A stretch of DNA of 64,000 bases from a candidate division FCPU426 bacterium (GCA_027366525.1 DAHXKG010000003.1:124001-188000); one strand, 5' to 3'. Counted from the stretch's first letter, positions 8,650 through 17,861 are shown. Program-made: numbers and translations. Notes: generated by a model not told the origin, from the sequence alone.

Positions 8650-9678
8650 TTAGTTTATAGGAGTAGGATGAAGTTTTCGATATTGGGTTCGATAAATAAT
8701 GGCTTTTTGAAAAGCTTGCACTGGGAAAAGTTGACCGATCATTTTAGGGTAAGCTTTCAGAAATAGTGATTCCCAAGACGATTTTTGAGCTGCAGTCAAA
8801 TGGACCACTTTTAACCCTTTCTTTTTCATCACATGAATGGCTTCATGATCTTCCTTTTTAATGCTATTGATAAACTGGATTCCGGCTTGGTGTGCTGCAT
8901 GTAGAATAGCCGGTCGATCTTCTGGCGGAATAGAATCCCATGCTTTTAAAGTCATGATGGTAGCGCCGACTAAAGGGGCAAATTTTAAATCCGTCATGTA
9001 ATGTGCTAAGGCAAACCACTGAAAAGAAAGTGCAGTTAAAGGAGTGGTATCAAAGGAATTAATTAATCCAGTTTGAAGGCCAGGCATAATATCGGTTGCC
9101 GCCAATGGAACCGGGTGAAATCCAGCAGATTGCCAAAGGGATAGAGCGCGATTATCACCCGCCCAAATAAAAAAATTCATTTTTTTAAGATCGGCAGGTG
9201 TTGCAATTGGTTTTTTTCCAAAAAAACGAATCCAACCGGCATTGCCCCAGTTTAAAATAACAAACCCTTTTTTTAAAAAGCGTTTTTTCAAATAGGGCTT
9301 CATGTGGTTTAAAACAAAGTTTAGTTCACTATATGACCGGTACATCATTGGTGTTGCAAGTACAAAGGCAGAACGATCGATACTGGACAAACCGGCAACC
9401 GTCAAAAGACACGCTTGAATTTGACCGATGCGCATTTTCTGAATCATATCGGATTCATCGCCTAGAATGCCGCTGGGATAAACAATCAGGCGAACTCCTC
9501 CATCGGGGGCTTGGGCCCATTTTTGACCCATTTGTTTAAGGGTTAGATACCAAGACGATCCTTGTGGGGCAAGAGTTCCTAGGCGGATAATCGTTTTTGA
9601 AAATCCTAGTGTCGATAACGATAAAATGCCTATAAAAGATAATTGAAAAAACCAAAAATGCTTTATTTTTAATAACAC
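8650..9678 (-). CDS. TRAP transporter substrate-binding protein (DctP)
   Basis: 342 residues starting at GTG 9678 with AAGGAG six bases before. Signal peptide ~1-27. The mature start KTIIRLGTLAPQGSSWYLTLKQMG is the classic DctP opening; GGVRLIVYPSGILGDESDMIQKMRIGQIQ is the first lobe, and KPIATPADLKKM with IWAGDNRALSLWQ marks the hinge. The family's conserved ligand-carboxylate Arg position around residue 150-170 is replaced in part (WAGDNRAL), so the ligand may not be a C4 dicarboxylate. It resembles DctP proteins paired with TatT lipoproteins. The gene lies between tatT and dctQM. Confidence 0.92.
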   Translation of the reverse strand: MLLKIKHFWFFQLSFIGILSLSTLGFSKTIIRLGTLAPQGSSWYLTLKQMGQKWAQAPDGGVRLIVYPSGILGDESDMIQKMRIGQIQACLLTVAGLSSIDRSAFVLATPMMYRSYSELNFVLNHMKPYLKKRFLKKGFVILNWGNAGWIRFFGKKPIATPADLKKMNFFIWAGDNRALSLWQSAGFHPVPLAATDIMPGLQTGLINSFDTTPLTALSFQWFALAHYMTDLKFAPLVGATIMTLKAWDSIPPEDRPAILHAAHQAGIQFINSIKKEDHEAIHVMKKKGLKVVHLTAAQKSSWESLFLKAYPKMIGQLFPVQAFQKAIIYRTQYRKLHPTPIN

Positions 9679-9713
9679 GGCAGACTCCTTAATAATGATT
9701 TGAAATTAAAATT

Positions 9714-10637
9714 TTATTGAACAAACAAATTTGTTTGTTGACGTAAAAGCCAACGAGCACGCTTTTGCATAATTAAATTCATGAGGCGCCATTTGGGTTT
9801 TTTATTGACGTTAATTTGAAGGGCATGTTTTAACATGGATTTGAATTCCTTCAAGTTTTGTTCTTGAACATCAACACTTTCAGCAAAATTGACATAAGGC
9901 GAGGCGCTTAACCCATGGGTCAATTTAATAGCTTCTTTTAAATATTTTCTGGCTTTTTGAGGCGAACCTCCCAAGGCTTGGGGTAAACTGCCAACTTCGG
10001 TAATTAAAAAAGATTGAATAGTACCATCATCAAAATTTGGATTTAAGGTAAAAGCCCTTTGCACGAGCATTTTCGCTAAAGGAATATCTGCAAGCAATCG
10101 AGGATCATTTTGGCCCAGAGAAATCGCTCCCATCCAAGCGACACCGGTCCAATATAAAAGTGCAACATCGTGAGGACGCATAGCTTTTAATGCTTTGAGA
10201 GGATTTTTTTTGAATTCTTTGATAAAGGAAGGATGCGAGACGTTTAATCCACGAAATCCATAGTTTCGAGCGCGCAAATAAAGATTTTTTGCTTCGTGTC
10301 GAAGCGCCAAGGATTTGTGGTAATTCCGATTCATCAGAAAATCAGATTTTTGTTCGACAAATCCATAAGCATATTCTGTGAACGCCTTACAAAGTGTTGT
10401 AAGCAAACCATGATTTTTAGGCACACTTTGCAGGACGCTTTCCATTAATTTTAGGCTGAAAGGTAGTGCTTTAGCAATTAAACGCGGATCATTGTCGGTG
10501 GCAAAAGTGCTGGTACCGTGGGAAAGCGAATTGGCTAATCCCGACATTACGAGACTATTCAACGAACAGCCAAATTGAAAAAGAATTGTAAGGCTTAATC
10601 CCATCAGTATAAATTTAAATAATCGTAGTCGCTTCAT
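9714..10637 (-). CDS. TRAP-associated TatT (TPAT) lipoprotein
   Basis: 307 residues. Lipoprotein signal at 1-24 (basic start, Leu core, LFQFGC). The rest is helical with TPR-like repeats; diagnostic segments are DPRLIAKALPFSLKLMESVL, LTTLCKAFTEYAYGFVE, ALLYWTGVAWMGAIS and AEVGSLPQALGG-like VGSLPQALGGSPQKARKYL. This is the T component known from Treponema Tp0956-type TRAP systems, a trimeric periplasmic protein that docks to the DctP partner. It heads the TRAP operon here. No clear Shine-Dalgarno precedes ATG 10637. A weak TTGACC/TACTTA pair sits upstream on the minus strand. Confidence 0.88.
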   Translation of the reverse strand: MKRLRLFKFILMGLSLTILFQFGCSLNSLVMSGLANSLSHGTSTFATDNDPRLIAKALPFSLKLMESVLQSVPKNHGLLTTLCKAFTEYAYGFVEQKSDFLMNRNYHKSLALRHEAKNLYLRARNYGFRGLNVSHPSFIKEFKKNPLKALKAMRPHDVALLYWTGVAWMGAISLGQNDPRLLADIPLAKMLVQRAFTLNPNFDDGTIQSFLITEVGSLPQALGGSPQKARKYLKEAIKLTHGLSASPYVNFAESVDVQEQNLKEFKSMLKHALQINVNKKPKWRLMNLIMQKRARWLLRQQTNLFVQ

Positions 10638-10759
10638 TGTGATTGTCTACCCAAGTAGAATTTAAGTAATGATTGTACACTGAGATGGTCAAAAAATACA
10701 TTAAATTTAGAAATGAAAATCTTAGGATACAAATTGTTACACAATTTTTAAGTGTCATC

Positions 10760-10787
10760 TTGATTTTTGTGTTATGAACTTTATAAT
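10760..10787 (+). promoter_or_regulatory. Sigma-70-type promoter for the efflux pair
   Basis: TTGATT (10760-10765), 16-base spacer, TATAAT (10782-10787), about 30 bases before the outer-membrane-factor ATG. No operator palindrome is obvious. Confidence 0.6.
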
Positions 10788-10818
10788 TATACACTAGTCT
10801 AATTTCAAAAGGGAATTC

Positions 10819-12222
10819 ATGAAAAAAAACGATTTTAAATTATTCCATTTCATGGGATGGATGGGTGTCGTTTTTTTTCTTGCCGGATGTGGCATACCGG
10901 TTGTTCAAATTGACAATAATGTTGTGGAATCTCCTTTGCGCAATGCTACGGGGATTACGACTCAACAAGTCATGAAGGCGGCGCATTCAAAACAACTTTC
11001 CTTGTGGGATGTTTATGCACTAGCAGTCAAGCGTACCGAATCATTGGCCATTCAATCCGAAAATATTCAACAAGCCTATGCCCAACGGGGCGAGGCTATC
11101 GGCGATATCTTGCCGCATATTGAATTGAATGGAACGGAAGGCGGCAATTCTAAATCATATACCTCTAATGCATTTACCGGTAATTCTGCGCTTGGGGCAC
11201 TACCCTATAACACGCTGTATTTTTCTGGAGCCGAGACTATTTTAAGTGGCCTTAATCAGATTGCAGCCTTGGAGGGAGCCAGCGATCAAATTACCGAACA
11301 AACTCAAACAATGAAAAATGATGCAGCTCAATTGCTATTAAATATTGCCAATGCCTTTTATTCGATTTTGGAATTGAGAAGCTCTCAAAAATCAGAAGAA
11401 GATATTCTCCAATTAACTCAAAAAATACTTCGTACGCAAAAAGCGTGGGCCAAAATTGGACGATCCCAACAGAGTGATGTTTATAGTACGGAAGCACAAC
11501 TTGACCAAACCTTGGCTCAAATGGAATCAATTAAAGATCAGCTTGTTCAAGCTTGGGGAACCCTTTCGGCATTAGCGGGCATTCAGCCGGATCAACCCTT
11601 GATTAGAACCGAACATGAAAAACGGCCACCCTTAAAGAGCTTATCTCAATTAGAAGCGATGGCTAACCATCGACCCGATGTTCAAGCCGCCGAAGCGGCC
11701 AATCAATTGGCATCGGCACAAGTGCTCCAAGCGGAAGGGCAATTTTTGCCCTCGCTAAGCGTAGTCGGCGATTATTATCTTGAAAAAACAGGCAGTTTTC
11801 CTTCCCCCACATGGGATATTGAATTACAGGCATCCATTCCCATTTTTACTGGGGGTGTTTTAGTAGATCAAGCCAAAATTGCCGAATCACAGAAACGACA
11901 AGCAGAACTTAATTTGCATTCGGTGAAACGCTTAGCCATGAATCAAATTCGCGAGGCGTATCAAAGCTTGCTCCAAAGTATTCGTGAAAAAAATGCCTAT
12001 GCTAAAGCTTTAACGGCTAGTCGAAAAGATTATCAAGCTGTTTTAAGAGATTTTCATTTAAATTTAATGACCACTGTTGATTTGATGCAAACATTGACCA
12101 ATCTGGAAACGGTTTCGAACAGTTATGTTCAGAGTCGCTATCAAGTACTATATGACCAAATTTGGCTTAAAGTTGAAACCGGACAGTTGCCGATTATACC
12201 AGGTTCAAGGATGCATTCATGA
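10819..12222 (+). CDS. Outer-membrane efflux lipoprotein, TolC/NodT family
   Basis: 467 residues. Lipobox LAGC at about residues 21-24 gives an acylated N-terminus, as in OprM/NodT. Two long helical repeats follow, with the usual SLWDVYALAVKRTESLAIQSENI first helix, the RSQQSDVYSTEAQL region and the second repeat with MANHRPDVQAAEAANQLASAQV and PIFTGGVLVDQAKIAESQKRQAEL. These proteins trimerise into the exit duct of tripartite pumps. The ATG at 10819 has AAGGGA. Its stop overlaps the RND gene by ATGA. No membrane-fusion protein gene lies in this unit. Confidence 0.93.
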   Translation: MKKNDFKLFHFMGWMGVVFFLAGCGIPVVQIDNNVVESPLRNATGITTQQVMKAAHSKQLSLWDVYALAVKRTESLAIQSENIQQAYAQRGEAIGDILPHIELNGTEGGNSKSYTSNAFTGNSALGALPYNTLYFSGAETILSGLNQIAALEGASDQITEQTQTMKNDAAQLLLNIANAFYSILELRSSQKSEEDILQLTQKILRTQKAWAKIGRSQQSDVYSTEAQLDQTLAQMESIKDQLVQAWGTLSALAGIQPDQPLIRTEHEKRPPLKSLSQLEAMANHRPDVQAAEAANQLASAQVLQAEGQFLPSLSVVGDYYLEKTGSFPSPTWDIELQASIPIFTGGVLVDQAKIAESQKRQAELNLHSVKRLAMNQIREAYQSLLQSIREKNAYAKALTASRKDYQAVLRDFHLNLMTTVDLMQTLTNLETVSNSYVQSRYQVLYDQIWLKVETGQLPIIPGSRMHS

Positions 12223-15200
12223 CTTTATCCGATATTTCAATTAAAAATCCTGTATTTGCTTGGATGATTATGGCAGCTTTGATTCTATTTGGAATCATTG
12301 CCTTTACCCGATTAGGCATTTCTCAAATGCCGGATGTTAATTTTCCAGTTATTACAGTGACAATTACCCTACCGGATGCTTCGCCAAGCGTCATGGAAGC
12401 CGATGTTTCCGATATTGTTGAAAATGCGTGCATGGGTGTTCAGGGTGTGGATGAAGTCGATTCCGTGTGTACCGAAGGGAATGCTCAGATTACGGTTGAT
12501 CTTCATTCCGATCGCAGTGTGGATGCTGCTTTTCAAGATGTTAGTGCAGCAGTGGAAGCGGCTGAAAAACAACTGCCAGCCAATATCGATCCACCCATCA
12601 TTCAAAAATTCAACCCCAATAGCGAACCAATTTTATGGTTGTCGGTTTATACCGATCCTTCAATTCCCGAAAGAGATTTAATGCTCTATGTCCGAGATCA
12701 TTTGGAAGATTATTTTGAAAGTCTTCCCGGAGTTGGAAATCTTTTTTTAGGTGGGTATGTAGACCGGAATATTCGAATTTGGGTGAATGACAAAGCACTC
12801 GCGGAACATCAATTAACGGCTCAAGACATTATCAACACATTTGCAAATCAGGATGTAGAGACGGATGGTGGTATTGTGCAAGGAAATCAATCGCAATACG
12901 ACATTCGAACGATGGGAGGCGTCTATCATGTTTCATCGTTTGGCGAAATCCCAATTATTGCACGGGGTCCTCAACCGAACTATTTATATACACCACTTAA
13001 AGATGTAGCGACTATTCAGGATGGATTAGCCCCGATTACTCGTATTTCAAGATATGATGGCAAATCCGCTGTGGGATTAGGAATTGTTATGCAATCGGGG
13101 GCTAATGCTGTCGAAGTAGCCAACGAAGCTTATAAAGAAATGGCCAAAGTGAAAAAGCTTCTACCGCCGGGATTTCATATGGGAGTGAGTTTTGACGCGA
13201 CAACATTTATTCGTGAAAGCATTCATGAATTAGAATTTACGTTAATACTTTCTGCACTCCTCACCGGATTAGTTTGCTACCTCTTTTTAGGCAGTTGGAG
13301 TTCAACGATCAATGTATTTTTGGCAATTCCAACTTCAATTTTAGGAACTTTTTTTGTGATTTATTTTTGTGGGTTTACTTTAAATACGTTTACATTAATG
13401 GCGCTATCACTTTCGGTGGGTATTGTTGTCGATGATGCAATTATGGTTTTAGAGAATATTGTCCGACATCGAGAACGGGGCGAAGACCAAGTAACCGGAG
13501 CCCTTAAAGGGGCGAGGGAAATTACTTTTGCAGCCATTGCCACATCCCTGGCCATTATTGCAATCTTTTTGCCGGTAGCTTTTATGTCGGGGGTTATTGG
13601 GAAATTTTTCTTTCAATTTGGGGTGACGATTGCCATTACCGTTCTACTGTCGCTTTTGGAAGCGATTACGTTAACGCCTATGCGGTGTTCTCAGTTTTTG
13701 GAAATTGATACCAAGGAAGAAGAAGCTAAAAAACATAACTTTCATCATTTTATAGCAATTCAATTTGATCGATTAGCGCGTATTTACCATCGGGTATTGG
13801 AATGGTGCTTAAACAATCGATGGAAAACTATCATTGCTTCGACGATGATTTTTATCATTTCACTGGGTTTAATTCATTTTATTGGTAAGGAATTTGTGCC
13901 CGCGGAAGATCAAAGTATTGTTTTGTTTAATTTAAAAACACCAGTGTACTATTCATTGTTAAACACGAATAGGGTGACGCTTAAATGTGAGCATTTTTTG
14001 GAAAAGCGAGGCGAGGTAAAACATATTTATGCAGCGGTTGGTGGATTTGCAGGAACTTCTACGGATACCGCATTTATATTTGTAACACTTAAACCGCCGA
14101 ATCAAAGGCCGTTAACGTTAGCTCCCATGTATTCGGATGCTAAGAAATATAAAAATCGACCTTTACCTTTAGTACGGCGTCGTTTAAGCCAACAAGATTT
14201 TGAGCAAATGTGTCGATTAGCCATGCCGAAACTGGCTAAACATTTACGTGTAACTACGATTAGTTTGTCCATGCGAGGGTGGTCTGCTCATGCGGAGTAT
14301 CCTATTGATATCATGATTCAGGGTCCAAGTTGGAGTCTTATGGCTAAAAAAGTACCAGAAATTGAGGCCGCCATGCGAAAAAGTGGCGATTTAACTAATG
14401 TGGATACCGATTATATTGCTGGAGAACCAGAAATACGTGTAATTCCCAATCGCAAGGAGGCGGCTGAACATGGTGTCAGTATGGGTGACATTGGTCAAGA
14501 TGTTGAAGCACTAATGGGAGGATTAAAAATTGGAGAATTTGATCAAAATGGGCATCAAAATGACATTTACATGCGACTGATTCCGAAAGATCGACTTCAA
14601 CCCTCAGATTTGAAAAAAATTTACATAAGGAATAATCGAGGATACATGGTTCCTCTCAGTGAAGTATCAGCCTACAAAAAGGTTCTCACCCTGCAACAAA
14701 TTACGAGAATTGATCGGCAAAGAACAATACAAATTTTTGCGGGTCCAGCACCTGGAGTGACCCAGCAAGTGGCCTTGAAAAAGGCTTTAGCCATTGCGAG
14801 AAAAATAATGCCCACAAATTATACGGTTCAACTAACTGGAGCCGCTCAAGAAAATCAAGCAGCTTTAGGACAATTATTATTTGCAATGGTTTTAGGGATA
14901 GTCGTGGCCTATATGATTTTAGCTAGTCAGTTTAACAGCTTTATTCATCCCTTTACCGTATTATTAGCTTTACCTTTTAGTATTACGGGGGCCTTAATTA
15001 CCCTTTGGTTAACCGGACAAACCATCAATTTATATAGCATTATTGGAATTATTTTACTTTTGGGATTGGTCAAGAAGAACTCGATTATGCTTGTGGATTT
15101 TACCAACCAGGTTCGTGCCCATGGAAAAAATGTGAAAGAAGCATTATTAACAGCCTGTCCTATTCGATTAAGACCTATTTTAATGACTACCGCGGCAACC

Positions 15201-15440
15201 ATTGCTGGGGCTTTGCCAAGTGTGATAAATATTGGACCGGGATCGGAATTGAGAAAACCAATGGCGGTAGTAGTTATTGGAGGAATGATTGCGTCAACAC
15301 TTTTAACCTTATTGGTGGTTCCTTGTGTCTATAGTTTATTTTCCAAATGGGAAAGAACGCCTCCACATTCTTTTGAATCGCAGGAAGAAGTTGATACATG
15401 GAATATTGCTCCAAAAACTCCAGAGCCACCTAAAATTTAA
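12219..15440 (+). CDS. RND multidrug efflux permease, HAE1 family
   Basis: 1073 residues, normal for AcrB-type pumps. It starts with SDISIKNPVFAWMIMAAL and carries the helix-4 relay GIVVDDAIMVLENIV (two Asp) and the helix-10 Lys in GLVKKNSIMLVDF, so proton coupling should be intact. Two large periplasmic loops separate helices 1-2 and 7-8; the second contains a somewhat short porter region. It lies in the inner membrane and works as a trimer with an outer-membrane factor (the gene before it) and normally a periplasmic adaptor. None is encoded next to it; the HlyD at 29.0-29.7 kb belongs to an ABC exporter. The drug range is unknown. Confidence 0.95.
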   Translation: MTLSDISIKNPVFAWMIMAALILFGIIAFTRLGISQMPDVNFPVITVTITLPDASPSVMEADVSDIVENACMGVQGVDEVDSVCTEGNAQITVDLHSDRSVDAAFQDVSAAVEAAEKQLPANIDPPIIQKFNPNSEPILWLSVYTDPSIPERDLMLYVRDHLEDYFESLPGVGNLFLGGYVDRNIRIWVNDKALAEHQLTAQDIINTFANQDVETDGGIVQGNQSQYDIRTMGGVYHVSSFGEIPIIARGPQPNYLYTPLKDVATIQDGLAPITRISRYDGKSAVGLGIVMQSGANAVEVANEAYKEMAKVKKLLPPGFHMGVSFDATTFIRESIHELEFTLILSALLTGLVCYLFLGSWSSTINVFLAIPTSILGTFFVIYFCGFTLNTFTLMALSLSVGIVVDDAIMVLENIVRHRERGEDQVTGALKGAREITFAAIATSLAIIAIFLPVAFMSGVIGKFFFQFGVTIAITVLLSLLEAITLTPMRCSQFLEIDTKEEEAKKHNFHHFIAIQFDRLARIYHRVLEWCLNNRWKTIIASTMIFIISLGLIHFIGKEFVPAEDQSIVLFNLKTPVYYSLLNTNRVTLKCEHFLEKRGEVKHIYAAVGGFAGTSTDTAFIFVTLKPPNQRPLTLAPMYSDAKKYKNRPLPLVRRRLSQQDFEQMCRLAMPKLAKHLRVTTISLSMRGWSAHAEYPIDIMIQGPSWSLMAKKVPEIEAAMRKSGDLTNVDTDYIAGEPEIRVIPNRKEAAEHGVSMGDIGQDVEALMGGLKIGEFDQNGHQNDIYMRLIPKDRLQPSDLKKIYIRNNRGYMVPLSEVSAYKKVLTLQQITRIDRQRTIQIFAGPAPGVTQQVALKKALAIARKIMPTNYTVQLTGAAQENQAALGQLLFAMVLGIVVAYMILASQFNSFIHPFTVLLALPFSITGALITLWLTGQTINLYSIIGIILLLGLVKKNSIMLVDFTNQVRAHGKNVKEALLTACPIRLRPILMTTAATIAGALPSVINIGPGSELRKPMAVVVIGGMIASTLLTLLVVPCVYSLFSKWERTPPHSFESQEEVDTWNIAPKTPEPPKI

Positions 15441-15484
15441 AATCCCCATTACAAGCTTTCAATTCCGAATTGAATTTTTTAGAA

Positions 15485-15508
15485 TAGAGCAGCAAGAATG
15501 CTGCTCTA
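15485..15508. terminator. 10-bp perfect hairpin after the RND gene
   Basis: TAGAGCAGCA (15485-15494) pairs with TGCTGCTCTA (15499-15508), loop AGAA. A T-run precedes rather than follows it, so termination efficiency on the plus strand is uncertain. Confidence 0.55.
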
Positions 15509-15540
15509 GAAATGATAGAGTTCGATAGAGGATCAATAAA

Positions 15541-16326
15541 GTGGTTGCACCTAAGAAAAAACGTAGAGCCCAAGCTTCTCTTCAGAAGACATCACGGCCT
15601 GAGGCCTCTAGTTTAAAGTTAGATCCCATTAAAGAAGAAGCTCGGGCTTTTCCAAATGCGCATTGTTTTTTTAAGAGTATGATGTTGGTGGGTCTAATAT
15701 TAGCTGGCACTGGGTTTTTAAAATTATCTTATTCCAAGTCACCCTGTTATTATACTTACCACGGGGTGGTCATGTATATGTCGCAAACCTTGATTAATAT
15801 TGGATCCATGAATAATTTCGTAGCAGTAATTGGAGATTATCGAAGTCTGGATACTTGGATTTTGGTACTCATGTTAACGGTTACAACCATCATGATCAGA
15901 TTTAAAATGGATTTTTTCAATGTAGATCAAGATCAAAATTTTTCAGCACCACAAGGAAAAAACTATCAGCGATGGATTGGAGCCATGATTGGCATGATGG
16001 GTGGATTGGGTATTTTACAAATTCTTAAAATCAATGAAAGTGCAAAAGTGTTTGGCTTCATGCTCCTTTTATCCATCATATTGGGTTTTTTATTCAATGC
16101 TCAACAACGACTATCCTGGGGAGGAACGGCCGCAATCGCTCTGGGTTTCACGATGATGGGAACATTATGTCTTGAGCATGGCGGAAATTTTTTCGATTTT
16201 TCATTTTTTCCCATTTGTGTTTTTACACAACGAAAGTTTTGGAACGTAGTTGTTTGGGGAATACTTGGGTTTGCATGGGGTGACTTTTTAACGGCCCTAT
16301 TGAAAAAAATTGACTTGTCACGTTAG
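15541..16326 (+). CDS. Mrp/Mbh-type antiporter subunit-like membrane protein
   Basis: 261 residues from GTG 15541, preceded by GAGGATC. A cytoplasmic basic N-terminus (~40 residues) is followed by about seven membrane helices. Residues ~70-120 (YYTYHGVVMYMSQT, then NNFVAVIGDYRSLDT at 91-105) match the core of the MrpA C-terminal / MbhE subunit, whose family pattern is A-N-I-V-T-x-I-L-x-D-Y-R-G-F-D-T. The Glu that normally follows this motif is missing (DTWILVL). The remaining C-terminal helices could correspond to an MrpB-like domain, but similarity is weak. It heads a three-gene unit with MrpC-like and MrpD-like proteins. Confidence 0.6.
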   Translation: MVAPKKKRRAQASLQKTSRPEASSLKLDPIKEEARAFPNAHCFFKSMMLVGLILAGTGFLKLSYSKSPCYYTYHGVVMYMSQTLINIGSMNNFVAVIGDYRSLDTWILVLMLTVTTIMIRFKMDFFNVDQDQNFSAPQGKNYQRWIGAMIGMMGGLGILQILKINESAKVFGFMLLLSIILGFLFNAQQRLSWGGTAAIALGFTMMGTLCLEHGGNFFDFSFFPICVFTQRKFWNVVVWGILGFAWGDFLTALLKKIDLSR

Positions 16327-16334
16327 GAATCGAC

Positions 16335-16598
16335 ATGGAATATTTATTTTGGATCGAAGGTCTTTTATATGGGATCGCTTGGTTTAAAATTATCATGTCT
16401 AAAAAAATACAATCCCGGTTATCCGCATTAATTGGAATACAACTGTTAACATTGATGGGCTTGAATCAAATCGTGGACCAGAAATCATTTCTCCATCAAT
16501 CACTTTTAAAATCATACTTGAATGGGATTGGTTTAATGTGGATCATGCTTTTTGTTATGCAAGATTCTTTAATTCTTTTATTTCATCAGAAGGATTGA
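16335..16598 (+). CDS. Small membrane protein, MrpC/NuoK-like
   Basis: 87 residues with three predicted helices, the size and topology of MrpC/NuoK-type subunits (GLLYGIAWFKIIMSKKIQSRLSALIGIQLL resembles the first two helices, where a membrane Glu usually follows). Here the Glu position reads IGIQLL, so the carboxylate is lost. ATG 16335 follows the previous stop by eight bases with AGGA. The assignment rests mainly on its position between MbhE/MrpB-like and MrpD-like genes. Confidence 0.5.
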   Translation: MEYLFWIEGLLYGIAWFKIIMSKKIQSRLSALIGIQLLTLMGLNQIVDQKSFLHQSLLKSYLNGIGLMWIMLFVMQDSLILLFHQKD

Positions 16599-16603
16599 AC
16601 GCA

Positions 16604-16636
16604 ATGGTTTCAAAAAACGATAAAGAGTCCCGATGA
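16604..16636 (+). CDS. Ten-codon leader frame overlapping the next start
   Basis: ATG 16604 with AAGGA upstream encodes MVSKNDKESR and stops as ATGA on the next gene's start (16633). The larger gene has only a weak site of its own, so this mini-frame could couple its translation. It may also be chance. Confidence 0.3.
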   Translation: MVSKNDKESR

Positions 16637-17430
16637 CGATTTTACATTTTCAAGAACCGTTCCTTTTAGTGTTAATTCCGGTCCTTGCGGCATTGGTCAT
16701 GTTTTTAATGACTTCCACCCTGAAAAAAAATGCAGAAGCGATTGTAATCGGGACTCTTATTTTGTGGATGATTCAGTTGGTTATGGTTTTAATTCAGTGG
16801 GGGGGGCACCGCTGGATTTATGATGTAGGGGGATGGTTCCCCATGGAAGGCATCGCACTTGAACTGCATAAGAAATTCATGTGGGAAATAGGGGTGGTTT
16901 TTTTGCCGGCCATAGTCTTTTATTTTTACACGAAATCCAAAATCAATCGTCGAGCACCCGAGGAGAAAAATATCATCCTAGGGTTATGGCTTTTGTGCTT
17001 GGCTTCTTTGGTGGGCATGCTTCTAAGTGATGATTTAATGAATCTTTTTATGGAAATGGAATTATTTTTTGGGATCGCCGGAGCTTTGTTTTTAATTGAT
17101 CAACACGATACTCGCGTATTCAAGTGGGACGCATTGCTTTTGGAAGGGAGTGCACTCAGTTGCTTTTGGATTTTAGGACTGGGCTTCTTTTTTATCAAAG
17201 AAGGAGAATGGAATCAAAATAATTTTCATTGGATGCGGCCCTTGCTGGCTCACTCTCAAGTGATTTTGATTGCATTGGGCTTAATGATGATTGGAAGTTT
17301 AAAGCTTTTGCTTTTAACTTTTCATGACCCAAGTCCCAAGCGCAAATGGAGGGCTTTGCTAGTTATCCCGATTTGGTTTTGCATAGAAATACAGCTGCTT
17401 GAAATGATTCTTAAGCAACTGTATTTCTAG
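16633..17430 (+). CDS. Half-length MrpD/NuoN-like antiporter subunit
   Basis: 265 residues, against about 490-500 for MrpD. Eight or so helices are predicted. GGWFPMEGIAL (66-76) is the conserved loop of MrpD/NuoN; NLFMEMELFF (137-146) matches the helix-5 N-L-x-x-x-F-E motif with the key Glu at 143; FKWDALLLEGSAL (163-175) matches the helix after it; and GSLKLLLLTFHDPSP (221-235) matches the G-x-K-x-x-x-x-P-x-H motif with Lys 224 kept. The protein then ends, lacking the second half of the antiporter fold. A stop codon at 17428 is clear and no continuing homologous frame follows, since the DoxX gene begins on the other strand. It is either a pared-down transporter or a decayed one. Confidence 0.6.
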   Translation: MTILHFQEPFLLVLIPVLAALVMFLMTSTLKKNAEAIVIGTLILWMIQLVMVLIQWGGHRWIYDVGGWFPMEGIALELHKKFMWEIGVVFLPAIVFYFYTKSKINRRAPEEKNIILGLWLLCLASLVGMLLSDDLMNLFMEMELFFGIAGALFLIDQHDTRVFKWDALLLEGSALSCFWILGLGFFFIKEGEWNQNNFHWMRPLLAHSQVILIALGLMMIGSLKLLLLTFHDPSPKRKWRALLVIPIWFCIEIQLLEMILKQLYF

Positions 17431-17435
17431 TTCGT

Positions 17436-17840
17436 TTAGAGGATTTGATCCATACTCACCGGTCCGGAACCGCGTGAAGCAACGAGCAGTAATCCACCGA
17501 TAATGGAGATATTTTTATAGAAATTGATCATTTGAATAATTTGCATCATTCCATGAAAATCCCAAAAATTATGAAACACAGGAGTGATAATAATCAAATA
17601 AACAAGTAGAATAAATGCACCCCAGCCGGCTCGATAACCCAATAAGACAGAGAGGCCCGCGCCTAGTTCAATCAGAACGGCGACAACATAAAAAAGCAAT
17701 GCGGGGTGAAAACCATGAGCGGCAATCATTTGACAAGTTGATGAACGGGTGAATATTTTTATAATACCACTATAAACAAAAATAAAACTAAGAGCGAGTC
17801 TTCCTAGCGGCCATCCAATATACTCAAATAGCTTCATCAA
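17436..17840 (-). CDS. DoxX family membrane protein
   Basis: 134 residues, four helices, with GRLALSFIFVYSGIIKI near the start and ELGAGLSVLLGYRAGWGAFIL in the middle, both typical of DoxX. Members act in redox or quinone-linked membrane functions that are poorly defined. A strong GAGGAG site precedes ATG 17840. It follows the CDGSH gene by 21 bases, so the two share a transcript. Confidence 0.85.
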   Translation of the reverse strand: MMKLFEYIGWPLGRLALSFIFVYSGIIKIFTRSSTCQMIAAHGFHPALLFYVVAVLIELGAGLSVLLGYRAGWGAFILLVYLIIITPVFHNFWDFHGMMQIIQMINFYKNISIIGGLLLVASRGSGPVSMDQIL

Positions 17841-17861
17841 AGAATCTCCTCATTAGAATTT

